Positions 1 to 12,779 of a stretch of 64,000 bases of DNA are shown here, in pieces. Position numbers and translations under genes: made by a program. The DNA comes from Fasciolopsis buskii (lineage: Eukaryota; Platyhelminthes; Trematoda; Plagiorchiida; Fasciolidae): assembly GCA_008360955.1 (NCBI GenBank), contig LUCM01007960.1, positions 1 to 64,000 on the forward strand, written 5' to 3'. Under the pieces are notes generated by a model. That model did not search any database and was not told where the DNA came from. It was given only the letters and a program-made list of their open reading frames with translations. How positions within the stretch are numbered: position 1 is the stretch's first letter; each line of letters opens with the position of its first letter.

Positions 1-1110
1 CAAAAAAGAAGAGATTTGCGCCCGTGCCCCTGAATATGACAAACGCGATATGCCTACTAGGTAGGGAGTTGTTAGTTCTCAGTAGTTTTGCCGGTGCTGC
101 AGCCCTGTTGGTAGAATAAAACGCTTGAAGCTCCTTCTTTTTTGAAGGGAATCGAGAATTGGCTTGCTCTTTCTAGACAGACGGTTCATTTGCAAAATCG
201 GAGCAAATTCTGTTGTTCTTTTGAATCTTGTTTGAATTAAGGAATACGTTTTTGAGGCGTTCCAGGGTTGTGCCACACTGGTTTGGGGTGATTAGATCAA
301 GGCACACTCTCAGAGTTGCGTAAAAATGGTTGGTGGCCATTTGGGGATCCACGGATAGAAAGGAACTGTCCCAATTTTGGCTACGAATTATGGAAGAAAG
401 ATGGCTACATAAGATTCTGTGGTATGGTTTGGTGGAAGCTGAGGAAAAGTTAATGGGACTTCGAAGCGGAGAACTTGCAAACAATTTTGGTAATGATCAC
501 ATCCGAGTAATTTGTTGCTATGGCTGTGCGCACCTATGTTAAGCCAGCTGTGAAGATAAGATCTAGAATGCTATTTGTCCTTGTAGGTAATGAAACACGT
601 TGGGTCAAACCATCCAGTCGTAAACTGGAAAAACTCAGAGAGGTATTTTGGGGAGGAGAAAGAAGACCAAGAAATCCTAGGGGCGTTGAAGTCGCCCGAT
701 ATTAGCTTAAGACCTGGAAGGTTGACGGCCGCGTTAAGCCCATCAATTAGCGGTAAGAACTCTGACTGATGCTTGATATCGGGACGGTAAATGCAACTGA
801 TCAATAAGCCCTGATGCCCGATAGCCACAGCCAGCCAGATAGAATCTTTCAGGTTATTAAATGTAGGATGATTGTACCATGAGGCCGAAAGGGTGTCTCT
901 TGTGTATGAGACAGCCTCCCTTGCGCTTATTTATCCTGTCTTTCCTAAAAGCAGTGTAATCAATTAAAGAAATGTCTCTGTCGGGGGCATTGTCAGTCAG
1001 CCATGTCTCAGTGATAAGAACGAAATCATATCTACGTGTACGCACCAACAGGCGCGGCATGTGCACCTTATTTAGTATCGAGCGTCAATTTAGTAGTTAC
1101 AATGAAAATG
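1..1110 (-). mobile_element. CR1-like non-LTR retrotransposon remnant (endonuclease and RT linker)
   Basis: Read on the minus strand from about 1110 down to 1, three out-of-frame blocks line up in the order expected for a LINE pol protein. Block 857-1066 has the endonuclease N-terminal signature ITETWLTDN and then RKGGCLI. Block 571-828 has CIYRP and the catalytic-site signature GDFNAPRISW of APE-type endonucleases. Block 173-484 (SVDPQMATNHFY) resembles the linker between endonuclease and reverse transcriptase in CR1-like elements. Frameshifts and stops separate the blocks, so this is a fossil. The reverse transcriptase itself would lie beyond the left edge. Family membership is inferred from motif style; the CR1 versus Jockey clade cannot be settled by eye. 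Confidence 0.8.
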
Positions 1111-1177
1111 GCTCAGTGGTAGTAGCAAGTGAACGTGGATAACTAGAGTAAATGGCATTATGGACGTATGATTTCAT

Positions 1178-2352
1178 TTAGGGTGGGAAATCATTGGGAG
1201 ACAAACAAGGAAGAATGGATGTTGGTGGTAAGGCCTTTAGGTGATCATATCCTGTCACGCCTAATTCATAAGCTACGGTAGGTTCCAACTGATTCCTTGA
1301 TATAGGCGGTGAGCAACGTGCGTTTGTTGGAGAGTGAAGAGGCTGTGCAACGTGGTGGAAGGGTAATGGTATGGCTGAGGGAGAAACCACAGAGTAAAAT
1401 AAAGGGTATCCTTAACGCGATTTTGAAGCATATTAATAGATGGCAGGATGTTCGAATGCCTGACTTCTAGCTGATTGGAAGCCTCGAGATTTGGTCTGGG
1501 AAGGTGGGACAGTAGGTATTGGCAGGTCGGCTTAAGCATTGCGTTTGCAGGCTGTAAATGGTCAGTCAAGGGTAACTGGGAAAAGTCTGGTTTTGTCCAG
1601 AGTTGCGTATGGTTCATACGTCTGTTTGGGGAACAGGTGATGGGCCAGCACTACGGAAATCAGTTTTAGTTCTGGGACGGTACCCGAGGTTGAAGTTATG
1701 ATTATTAAGTAACGTCGTTGAGTGGGGTAGCGAAAGATGGTTCTTAGTTGTGCGGGGTTTGTTTGTGGCGCTGAAATGAGAAGACTGAGGTCTACCGGAG
1801 TTAGCCATACCTTCTGAAATGCCTGAACTATGTGAACATGTTAGATCTAATGGGACATGACATAGCACCGTTGTGTAATTTGTGGGCTTCGCGGGGATCT
1901 TAGGAGGTGGAAGAGGTTTATTTGTCTTAAGTGGACCCCTTTCGTTGAAGATGGTCGCAAAATCGTTAATTAGGGAAAAGTTTCTTTCCTTGGTGTCAAG
2001 CACATCACTGGTCACTTGGGGGCTAGAAGCCTGTGGGGGCAGGGTGGAGTATGACGGTGAATCACAGGAACTGGGCCTTGGCCATCGTACCGTAGAGCAG
2101 GTGTGGGGGTTGAAGTTGGATGTTTGAGGCTAACTGACTAAGGTGACGTGAGCTGCTTGACTGTTGGGGGTGTTTGGACGGAGGCTGAGTTGTGGGGGCG
2201 AGTTCGATATGTCTAAGGATCTGCAAACGGTGTGAGCGAACCCGGTGGAGATGTGTAAGGATCCAACAAATTTCCGTTATGCCGACGAATGGGTGAATGG
2301 TTTTAACACACAATGCCCGTTTTAAGCAAATCCGCTGTAACGGGCCGTGCAC
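1178..2352 (-). mobile_element. Probable ORF1-like region of the same LINE
   Basis: Directly upstream, on the minus strand, of the endonuclease block at 1-1110 there are four overlapping open stretches (2352-2062, 2015-1614, 1617-1273, 1390-1178). They are rich in Pro, Ser, Thr, His and Leu. None has a domain I recognise. Their position before the endonuclease, on the same strand, and their low-complexity composition fit a decayed ORF1 of a CR1-like element. This is inference from context. They could instead be unrelated repeat sequence. Confidence 0.35.
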
Positions 2353-2359
2353 GGTTTGG

Positions 2360-5300
2360 TGTTGATATCTTGGAAATCTCGTGTGTGACTGGAATCGTGC
2401 AAAGTGTTGGCGAAACTTCGCCCCTGGAGAGGTATTTTGTCTATGGTTATTTTTGTTTATTAATTATGTATTAGATAGTAGTTTGTGTTGGGAGCACAAT
2501 AACGCTTTGCTTTCTGATGAATAGCTTTGCTAGATTGCTCTCTGGAAGTGCACCACGAGGGACCAAGTATGACGCTGTATTCGCTTCCGCCTCGTCATTA
2601 TACGTGGTATGTGCGCCACGCCGCTAGCCGCATGCGTTGATCTCTAAGGGCAATCATGGGAATACGATCAGGGATGTTAAAGGCAATAACGGTGCATGAC
2701 TTATTCACTCTACTCGATGTTTCGGACACCAGCACATCCAGGAAGTTGCCAGCGGCGCCGGGTCATATAGCATGAAATATAACTGGTGTACCGCCAGGAA
2801 ACTCAACCTTTGACCAATTCACTCCCATCAACTATTTAATACACGAACTAGTGTTAAAGTATTCTTGCACCTGTAACTTCTCGGAATATCCCCGCACACA
2901 AATTGCAAGGACAAATCACTTTGTGGTGCGAGTATACAAAACTCTCAAAGTGTAGAACAGTAGACTACCCTCTTTATAACCCACTGCAGACCCATCTTAG
3001 GGTGTTCCTCCCGAGAAAATCGGTCAGATCGACAATTAAAAACGTTCAGCTTGCCTTTACCGAGGGATCAAGTGACTTGTCCTCAGTTATGAATTAAACG
3101 GAACGCCTTGAGTTACTACATACAAAAAATCTCTGTGGCTCAGACTCACCAGAGCAAACATCGAGAATTCACTCCAATAATCTTTTTGAAACATGGGAGT
3201 CATTATTACTTTCCAGGTACCAAAGACATCACTCGCAGCCGAAGGAGATATGGCTAAATATTCATTATCACGGAAAATCTTCCACAACAGTTGTGCACGT
3301 TGTCAAAATCACCTGCCGTCTTAGAGAATAAATTCAAGAACTTGTTGCTGGTTCTTTTCTCGTTCTTTTTTTATCTCCCGCACTCAACTGAGGACCCATT
3401 GTATGAAACTGGATTGAGGCTTTGAAAACACGCTGATAGAAACATTTTGTCCCTTTTGGAAAAATTGAAATTATTCAAATCACCAAATCAATGTGGCACA
3501 GCTGCCGTCCACTTTTCATTATTTTTTTACATATACATGGTAAACTTTGCCTCCACAAAGTCATCGGCATTAGGTGAAGCATCGCAACAAAACCTTCCTG
3601 TTCACATTATGCAGTCCGGATCTAAACCGCTAGGGGTAAACGCTTTCTCACAGCTCTAATTTTCAGTTTTTCATAGCCCTACAGCAGGCCTCGCTCTTTT
3701 CGTTCAATCCCAGTTGCGATCCAATCTCCAACACACTTTGAAACCTCGCACATGAGTTTGCATGTCGGATGTGCCTCAACTCGGTTATATATTCCCAGGT
3801 GATTGCTGCACTCAGTAATTTAAATGCATTCTCATAAAACTAATCTGCTCACACTAGGAGTGCATTATTGTTCTCCTTACTTTCCACTCAAATGTGACAC
3901 AGCCGCCCGAACGGCTGTGATTCATTTACTGGACCATCGCCTTTGAAAAATTGTTATCAATATCAGCTTCATTGCTCAAGCTTCCTCGTTGTATGTTCCC
4001 TGAAAAAATGACGTTTTTGGTAACATTACTTTAATGTGGACTATTATAAGCGACTCTGCGAGTGTGGCTAAGTCTACGTTTAAAATTCCCCTTCAACTAT
4101 TGTTGATGTCTTTCTGAGTTCCTCCAAAAATTCTGAAATTTTTTTTGACTCCATGAAACAGTAAGATTCGTGCCGACTTTGGTTCTTCCCTTCTTGATAG
4201 ATTTTTAAAACCGTTATTCTTGTCCTACGTTATTTCTGGCATTCCATCAGCTCGGTTAATTACATTTGACCTTAAAAAACGGGATTTCTCCTAGTGCTAA
4301 TAAAGGTAGTTACGGGCGCGCATCTGTCTGTTGCACGTTAATCCAACGGATCTAGCCTTGGATCGCAAGGTAAAAGCAATAGTGCCAAATACAAGCGCGA
4401 CGCTGAAGCACTTCCCTCTTACTATTGAAAAGCCTGTGTGAAAATACCTAAGGAAATGGGAAGAGATACGCATCAGCCACCATGTAAAGGACGACTTGAA
4501 AGGCATCTTCCATCCGCTAAGTTTAATAAATGACTTCATGGAAAAATTTAGAAGTCGGAAAATACTAGATGAGGGATTTCTAAAATGTTTGTCACCGGAA
4601 CAATTGATAGGATCTGAAAGCGAGTAGAGGATAGCTAAAGCAATTGACCATCCCAGGATGGTATCGGAAAACAGATTTCAGGTGAACTTAAAGTCGAAAA
4701 TGCACAAACACCAGGGTTAATCCAGGAGCCTGCTGGCTAGCGAATCATCACGGGCATGTAAAAAGCCTGCAGGTGATACGAGAAAAATATGAGTACCTTG
4801 AGGATGACGGAATTTAGGTCAAATTATGAACGACATTAGCTGGAGCACACTATTATCATATGTCCCTCACTGTGCACAAAATGCTGGATATTCATGGGAT
4901 GGATTGCTGTCATTATCTTTTCATTAGGAACCGTATTTTGCCACCCGCGACTGCTTTTGTCAACTCACGTCCTCAGTTGTTGGGGACATGTCTTATAAGC
5001 AAATGGTTGTGAGATTGATTTTGAACATCCCTGATAACCTTGATCTAGAAACCGTGCATTCGAAATCCCCCTGAATTCTGTCGGTTAAATTACCCATCCC
5101 CGAATGCTGAAATCCAGCTTTCGGATTTAAGCACCGCCAGCAAAGAATAGTTATTGCTATTTGGAGGTTGCAGGTGATATGATACAGTTCTCTAAAGCAC
5201 TTCTGCGTAAACAGCTTCGATTTGTGCCTGCGGATGTTCACTATGCAAATTGCAGTTTCAGCTGAACTGGTTGCCTCCATCCGACTTCCCAAGCAATTCA

Positions 5301-7377
5301 GTTTGAGGTGTCTGTTCATTGAACCATCCGAAAATCATCAGGATTCCAATATGTTCCCATGTTCTGTGATTTCTTGATCCGGGGTTTCAAATTCGTGCGG
5401 ATTGTGTTTGTGACCTTAATGGTCCTCCTCGGTTAATACAAGAGATCCATTTGAGTTTTCTGCTCAGTTTGTGCTCCTACACATAAGATGCAACTTTCTG
5501 CTCGTTTGATGGGGCCGGCAATTTACGCCTTCCTTTTGAATGAGCCCCTTACAACCTTTGTTTCATTTCCCACTTTCGGCCCTTTTGCTTCTACCTCATG
5601 GCATCTGTAAGCTCACAATCCGGGATGCTAGATTGCTGACTAGATGTACTGGCCATGTTAGTGGCTAAGATCAAAAAGCTCGCCCGCAAGGAGAGGGTAC
5701 GAAGGTCGCTTGGATATATGTGGTATGTCCGAATACTTTAAATACCAAAAATGTTTCCTCGTACAAATCTGTGTAAGATGTTGAGAGGAGCTTCTGAAGG
5801 GAGCTTGGGGCCAGCAGCTGAAAGTGTACGTTTTAAAGAAACTAGGAGTGTCCAAACCACAACTGCACCAATGGTTAAGGTTGATCGATTGGAGGATAAC
5901 CTACATGAGATACAAGATAAAGAAGTGAATGCGATGCAATGAGCGTACAGAACCACAGGCACTCCGCTGCAGCCGAGCTGCCCACCCGATGTGCGCTTGC
6001 CAAAGCGTTGGATCTGACCACCTCCGCACCGGAGGACTTGACTCAAAAGTAAAATGGAGGCAATCAGATTATTTGGGAGAATATCCAATTGGAGACATGA
6101 GATATAGAGTACGCGGGGTCCTGGCAGACATTGCGTTCTGAGAAGCTATACAGTAAAAGACAATAATTGAGTCTGTCCAGACTCGGTGGATTTGAAAATT
6201 TACGCTGGTTATAGCTTTGAATCTTGGTTTTCTTGGAGTTAAACTTGCTGGTCCTGGAGTCTAAACCGTAATACTTTCACGCAAATCGAGAAGATGTCCT
6301 GGACCTGGGCCACTTAATCACAATTTCTAACGCATTTTCATTGCGCAGCATAGAGGAGAGACTAGCCCAAGTGAATGGAACAAGAACGACATGTCTGAAA
6401 GGCCATTACTTTGTCTTCTGACCGAAAGTGAATTCTAAACTGGGAGCCAACCCTGCACTTGAAAACTGATGCCCCCGAGAAAATCGGAGTGGCACTGTAC
6501 TTATCCACGGTTCATGAAGGTCTATGCTACTTCTGACAATAGGGGCTCAATTCTCGAGTGCAAATTTTACTGCTAGCAGTAATGCTCTGATGTCCCTCGC
6601 AAAAATGACCGCCTCGATTTCGGTGTCAAATCGCGTTGGAAGTTTTCGAATTAAAAGTCAGCTGATACCTCTGCTAATGTTTTGTCATAGCTAGTATCGA
6701 AAATCTTTCGGCTTCTTTCAGACCATAATTTGATCAAATAAAACGGGCCGATGCTAAAACAGGTGTAATGTTATTCGGTTTTCTCAGTGATCCACAGTCA
6801 CGTCACCGTTAGACCGCCACAAAGATTTCACAGCGTTTTGGTATCTACCAGGCGCCTTTTCGCCGGCAGGCACAGTTAGTCCAGCTCACGTCCTTGCGGG
6901 ACATGGCAGGATTGCCAATAGGCCTGCAGGCCATCGGGGCCTTGGGAAAACATTATTTAACAGCATATCTGAGTGTTTTTCTGTGCCCTGTAACACAACG
7001 CAAGCCTTTCTGGTGATTTTGATTTGAGCACCGCGATATAGGTAAAAGCGTCAGAGGCTACTCATGGACAACTAAAATTGAGGCGGTCGGGACTCGCAAA
7101 CGTTGGATGAAGTTTCTGTCTCTTTTGCGGGAGTAGAACTTTCAACCCGTCAATGGCCGTCTGGAAACTTCTGATTCCATGAAGAATGGTTGCCGCAGGT
7201 TTGCGAAATTTTTGTTCCGTCCAGCCTGAGAAACATACTGTAGCGTATATCCTTAAAATGCGTTCTCTTTCTCCTCTGTCTTCAGATTTCCCAGGTTGGT
7301 GAACTCTTAACCATGTCTATTGGTGCTGGTCATCTGTCGACTGTCCATCAAGGAGTACGCAGCTTGTTAAACTTAAC
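2360..7377. other. Unassigned intergenic/repeat-like stretch
   Basis: No gene or known element could be supported. Open frames are short and none shows a family motif. A frame at 5751-5942 plus reads as a charged possible coiled-coil, and the opposite strand at 5738-6088 is open for 116 codons, but neither has recognisable features. The stretch 6840-6970 is locally GC-rich with repeat-like texture. Since it lies between LINE pieces, it is probably older transposon debris. Confidence 0.3.
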
Positions 7378-8020
7378 TTGCATTGTATGAATACTGCAGA
7401 TACCCGAACCAAACTGTCAGTACACCTGAAGGACAACGAGGCCATCAGTGAGCGGTCACATGAATGGGGCCTTTATCTGAACCTGATCAACGTTCAGAGG
7501 GTGGGTACGAGCGGAATAAAATGTGGGATCTCACGGAAATTGGTCATGCCACGGATAAGGGTGCAACTAATAGGCCAAGTGCATGCTCTTTAAAGTGTGA
7601 GCAATCGAGACTAATAATGCCAGAAAAGAACTTTTGGGCTCAGACCAAAGGTATGTTGCAGAGAACCGGGAGGTTTTGGGCTCCTCATATTGAGTATTGT
7701 GATGAAGCTTGGGCTCTGAAATCATCAAAGGAAGTAAGTTGCCGAGGAGGGTACAGAACTGGCCACCGAGAATATGGCTGGCGAAGAGCACAACGGAGAA
7801 TCCGCGACCTCGAAATTTTCTTTTTCAGATTTCCAGACATGCGCGGTTGTCTAACTTGGACCTACGAATAGTGTAATGCCTTTCAGGCTTAAAACGTGGG
7901 AACTTGATTAAACTAATATTAGTACGAGATGCCAAAGTCCACAGCATAACACTGCAGTACCACAACAGAATACTTGAGATGAAACCCTGCTGCAAAGGTG
8001 CGTCCACCATGGAAACAACC
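7378..8020 (+). mobile_element. CR1-like LINE remnant, C-terminal part of reverse transcriptase
   Basis: Frames here match the region after the catalytic core of CR1/Jockey-type reverse transcriptases. LKCEQ (about 7595) corresponds to the usual SLKCEEHC-like stretch. APHIEYCDEAWAL (7681-7719) matches the typical VRPHLEYCVQAW signature. A degraded equivalent of the leucine/arginine-rich YRRLRGDLI region follows up to about 8000. The frame changes at least twice and stops occur, so it is not functional. No matching endonuclease or RT core lies directly upstream, so the copy is 5'-truncated or broken. Confidence 0.65.
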
Positions 8021-9233
8021 ATCAGAACATGTGGTTAGTTTTCATGTTGTTGAGAAATTAAAGACCCCGGAATGCCCGCTAGACGGCGGTATACACGGAA
8101 ACAGAACAGCAGCAACTTAAGTGAATGAAGCAAACTGATGGTGCTCCATGTCATTTTTGGGCCGCTGCTGAGTATAAGGTTTCTGTATTCACCATTGTCG
8201 ATAAGTGGCCGGCGAGGACAGACCATGTGCCCATAACGATGAAGCACAGCTTCCACAGATACTGACAGGACAGAAAAAAGATGATCAAAGATGCAAAACC
8301 ATAATTACTATCGAAAACGGACCCAGTCACGCTGATTCGCAAATCACAGTGAGCACTAAGAGGAAACATCTATAGGCAGTCACGCTGCCAACTCCATCCA
8401 GATGGACCAACATGACCTGCGTTGTTCCTAAATGCATCAGCATATTAGAGGGGTGCCAAGGACGGAGCATTTTAGGAGCCGTCACTACAAGGACCTCCAA
8501 TATTTAGCCATGTAGATTAAGCTCGGAAATCCGTTGTTCATTTCTCCGCCAACCCAGGATTGCCTGAAATGGGAAAACGGGATCTGAGCTCTTGGCCTTG
8601 AATCAGCGAGTTGCCTGAACACCTCAGTTTTAACAATATGGGTTTGGCTTAGCCCCAAACCAGGGTAGCGGAGCTTAAGTGCGACGCGGCTAACTGGAGT
8701 GGGCTGGATAAAAGATAATTCAGAATCATTCAGAAAACTTCACATGTCCTAGAGAATGAACTGGCGCCTCCGAGGTATCAGAGTAACAGAATGAGAACGC
8801 CTTGCTAAAGTGCAGTCGCTTCAAAAGCCACGGATAGAAAAATTAATCCTGGAGAGTAAAATCAATGAGCCAAACCAGCAAAATTGAATAGTGAAAAAAG
8901 TTTCGGGGCAGTACACTAAGGGTGATTGCGTTTGAAAAGCGCAGGTGTAAGCGTAAACTGGGGCACTGTACTCAGTAATAACTGAAAAAGTATAATCAAA
9001 AACGCTCACTTAGGCTGGCATCGGTTTGGTAAACGCTGGGGACCAGGATATCAGACTTAACGAGAGCAAAGTAGACGCACTAGCTATATAGATCGGTAGA
9101 GTCCACAGGTATAACAAGGGTGACCCCAAGTCTTGGCTCAAGATACCTCGTCACGGTTAACTGAAGATGTTTCTAATAGATGATGGTGTGCTCAGACAAC
9201 TACGGGGGTTGAAAAAGGACTAGTGTGCTAGGG
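8021..9233. other. Unassigned spacer between LINE fragments
   Basis: I see no supported gene, RNA or repeat. Open frames on both strands are short and lack motifs. It separates two fragments of the same type of LINE. Confidence 0.3.
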
Positions 9234-9990
9234 TAGGTTATATTTGTCCAACCATTATCAAACAAACAGCTGGGATTATTGCTGGTTCGGTGCGCAATCT
9301 TTTCCATAAAAAATTGTCATTGTCTACTGACCTCTTGCGTTTCTTGGATGAGGTCGCTGGAGGATTGATTGCGGGAAAGCAAGCTGGGTCAACTTGACTT
9401 GACTTTATCAAGACGTTTGATTCGCTGAATCCTCATCTACTCCTGATCAATTTAGTATCATATGATATTCAGGGGCGTGTACACCATTGAGCGAAGGCGT
9501 TTCTTGTCAGGAAGATTGTTTGCGTCAAGGTCAAGTGCAGCCAATCAGACAACCTTGACGTCACGAGCAGCGTCCAACAAAGGCCAGTGCTACAGCTGAA
9601 AGTGTACCTGCTGTTTATCAACAACTCGTCCAGTGTCTATAAATCCTCTAGAATTTTTTCGCCAAAGATGTGAAAGAGCCATGGTCTATGAAAAAATGAG
9701 ACCTCGACAGCCATGTAGATTCGTCTCCATTTGGACTGACACGTGGGGCCTTTGCTTAGACGAATGAAAAAGTCATCTGTTGTCCCGAAGCACCAAAGTC
9801 CTCACAGTCCCACAGGACTAGGAACTGATCACTGTGGAAGCGGTTATCGAGATGAGGGACCTGTGGTTAATTATCAAGTTATTATTATAAACTCTGGGAA
9901 AAGTTTGCCATGGCAGCTCAAAATGCCAGGGATGACCCGCGTAGGATTAGGTCACCCTTATCCTACCGTAGTTTGGTGTGTATATCCCCG
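9234..9990 (+). mobile_element. CR1-like LINE remnant, N-terminal half of reverse transcriptase
   Basis: The plus strand carries the ordered RT motifs of a CR1/Jockey-like element in decayed form. IIAGSVRNL (about 9275) corresponds to the conserved segment after the SNYRPISLT box. LLRFLDEVAGGL (about 9335) is followed by LDFIKTFDS, a decayed LDFSKAFDS active-site box. VTSSVQQ and YLLFINNSSSV (about 9600) match the usual VTSGVPQ and LLFLIFINDLP. The segment normally between the STDQ-like and LLRF motifs is missing, which indicates an internal deletion, and in-frame stops are present. It lies downstream of the C-terminal fragment at 7378-8020 in the same orientation, so it is a separate copy. 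Confidence 0.75.
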
Positions 9991-10994
9991 CATAAGGCCA
10001 CATGTTTTAGGACCCTACCTATTATAATGTGTGCGTGCATGGTTTTTCTTCCTCGAAAGGGACCTCCTTTGCCTTGAATGTGTACAGAGTTTAGCCGCGA
10101 GAATGGCTCATTGAGGGATGGAAAGCTACGCGGTCAAAGACTGCGACCCAGAGGTGGACAGGAGACTATGAGGGGACTAGATCTGGACCTGCGGGGTTGT
10201 AATCGGCTTGCCCAGAGGGCTTTTGCAACAAGAATCCGACTCTCATACACGCGCTCGTGAAAGAAAGCTTGCCAAACCACGAACTAGACTGTTGGTTAGG
10301 TCATTTACTAGTAGCAAGGCTGCAAATAAATGGAGCCGAACTCTTGTGGACTTTGTACCCGTGCTGGGCGTGAGTTACTTTAAATAACTTTGGATCGAAT
10401 TTGATATCGCCGGTTAAGGCAAAAAGGTTGAATTTGTGGCAGACACTGATTTGTTCTTTATGGTTTCCTAACTTGATTTGTGAAAGCCTGTGACTTGCAA
10501 TACCTCTTGCAATCAACGTGGGATGGGGTATTTTGTTTCTCGTTGAACTGGGTCTCGAATTGGTGGACGTCAAATCTTAATGCGTGCCACCAAAAACATT
10601 CTGGACACTCAAACGGCTCGAGTCAAAATTTGCCGTAGGATATTATAAAGGGCAATTGTGGGAAGGGGAACAGGAAAGAATTTGAAAGAAAACCAGAAAG
10701 GAAAAAGTAAAGGAAATCGGCCGGAGGCTAATACACCCGTTGGTTAGCGACTAGATTTGGACGATCCTGATAATGGACCCAGAGCAGTGGTCAAAGCTAA
10801 TGTTAGAAAATCAATCAGGGACTTCAATGGGACTCAAGGTGTGCCATAACTCATTGCTGCACTTTTCCTTTTTTGGCATGGCGCACTGTCTTCAGTGCTG
10901 TGGGCCGACCCGGTTCCAGTCTTTTTGTGCATAATTAGGAAGTGCTCCATCCCATTTATCAGCGAAAAACCGTGAGATAGGTTGCTCCAAAAAG
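9991..10994. other. Unassigned; possibly LINE 3' tail
   Basis: A 60-codon frame at 10078-10260 rich in Arg could be the continuation of the LINE at 9234-9990, but I cannot align it. A minus-strand frame at 10301-10573 has no recognisable feature. The stretch 10670-10720 is A/G-rich on the plus strand. Confidence 0.25.
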
Positions 10995-12113
10995 GTGTAT
11001 TCCAATTGTTCCACGTCAGGCAACTTTATTCATTTAAAATCCGCTCAGGTCATCTTGCTGCTCCGGAGTATTCATTATAATGACTCATTTTTTGGAAGCT
11101 TTTGTACCTTGCTGAGAGAACTGTCATTTATTTTAGGCCATCTTGGAGTTATCATAGCACCCTTTAAAAAGTTAGTGCTTTTTTGCAAACAGAAAACATT
11201 GCTCCATGTGGCCTCGCCTGTGCCACGGCGTCGTGTTGACTTAGACTTGGAAAGATACACGGGGAAAATCAATGGCAATATGGTCGGGGAAACACGCTTT
11301 TATCGTGAAATGTCAAAAAGAAATGCTCCTGTCTTTCTTCTAGTGCCCGCTTCCCTAGCGTCGACGGCCATCAGAGGACAACCGACTTATTCTCACCAAA
11401 TCATCTGCCCTGGAGGTGAAGCTAAATCAACAACCCATCTAAGACAAAAACACTTGATAAACTTCGAAACAAAGTCGTGCTGCGGAGTAAACCAATGGAG
11501 ATCCGATGGCCTATTTGCTTGCCCTCAAAATCTTTCTATCTCCTTGACCAGGGACCTATGCACCATCTCTAAAAAGCAATGCTTCTTTTCATTTTCGCTG
11601 AACAGGCTCGAATTTTTTTGGGAAGCACATTTTCCTGAAGAACTATTAAAGTCTTCAAACCATAGCCAGTGGCTTACAATACCTATCACCTCCAACGAGG
11701 CAGGGGGCCAAGAGCGCATATCGCTACCGGAGCGCTATCCCAACCAACTATCGGATTCTCCATCCCAGTATATACACCTTTTAAAAATGGCAGCAGATTT
11801 ATTGCAGTTTCTGCCTCTTGCGCCCGCTAAATGCCCCATCGTCTCCAACAGCTCTGGGTTAAACGTCCCTGTTCTTTGTGAGCTTTCAGCCTCCCTCCAT
11901 TTTCCCGTCAGCCTTCTACTATCCTTCACCGTGCAACACCTGAAGTGCAACATAAATTCCTCTGACTACACAAGTGTTATTCGGCATCCACTGTTTAGCT
12001 GCGCCTCAAATAAAGCTTGGCCACTAGTAAGTGATTACCACTTTTCAAGCCCAGATTCACCCAACGCATTACTTTCCCGAAACTGGCAAATCCAAGAATG
12101 TCTAAAGCTCTGA
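10995..12113 (+). CDS. Unidentified 372-codon open reading frame
   Basis: This is the longest uninterrupted frame in the window. The conceptual protein begins with Met, has a hydrophobic stretch near residues 18-60 (including LLRSIHYNDSFFGSF), and is otherwise rich in Ser, Leu, Pro and Cys with no domain I recognise. Stops occur soon after the end. A CR1-like endonuclease fragment on the same strand begins about 670 bases downstream (12780), so the frame could be the ORF1 of that element. Against a host gene: no good splice-site pattern, no conserved motif, and a composition like its surroundings. A chance long frame in GC-moderate DNA is also possible. Confidence 0.3.
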   Translation: MYSNCSTSGNFIHLKSAQVILLLRSIHYNDSFFGSFCTLLRELSFILGHLGVIIAPFKKLVLFCKQKTLLHVASPVPRRRVDLDLERYTGKINGNMVGETRFYREMSKRNAPVFLLVPASLASTAIRGQPTYSHQIICPGGEAKSTTHLRQKHLINFETKSCCGVNQWRSDGLFACPQNLSISLTRDLCTISKKQCFFSFSLNRLEFFWEAHFPEELLKSSNHSQWLTIPITSNEAGGQERISLPERYPNQLSDSPSQYIHLLKMAADLLQFLPLAPAKCPIVSNSSGLNVPVLCELSASLHFPVSLLLSFTVQHLKCNINSSDYTSVIRHPLFSCASNKAWPLVSDYHFSSPDSPNALLSRNWQIQECLKL

Positions 12114-12779
12114 CCACTACGTCTTTCACCGGCGATCAAAACCCCGGCCTCAACTACACTCAGTGCTACTTACTTTACCCTAGGTTTAACCATTGTACTC
12201 CCCTTCTGTACACTATCTGAAACGCCTGCCTGTAGATTCTTCTTGCCTTTGCATTCCATTTGTTCATTCTCCCCCCTCCATGGTGGCTTCAGTTGGTGTG
12301 CAACACCTGGAATTTCCAGGTGATATGGTTCACACTGGCACTCGTAAACCCATGGCATTTTGGGGTAGTCAGCAATTAAGAAAAGCAGTCACGTCACTGC
12401 AGCACGCGATTTACTCCACACGCATCCATCTCCAGCATAAGTACGGAATTTCCTGTTTACTTCTAAGTCTTCTCGTGCCGACAACTCTCCCATCAATTTT
12501 TCTATTTCTGATGGACGCCCGTTCTATAGTAGGAGGCTTATGATATCTCAGTCTGTTGGCTTTCCTCAAGTTACGAATCCTTGCTAATCAACCGGATATG
12601 TTGAAAGTTCGACGTGAAAGGTGGTACAACCCCCACCCCCAGATATGTATCATTCAGAAAAAGTCGCCCGTCTCAGCGGGGGGGCGGCTGCTTCTAACAC
12701 GCCTACCACCCAATACCAGCCTTTTTGTGCCAAGATCCTAAGCTGAGTTTGATCCTGGGTGCTGACTGGCGTATAAAGT

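Noticed and set aside
3447..3659. SPNQCGTAAVHF resembling TPNQCGTTLERL of the LINE at 173-484
   Set aside because: Only a few residues match, on the opposite strand, with no flanking LINE motifs; treated as coincidence.
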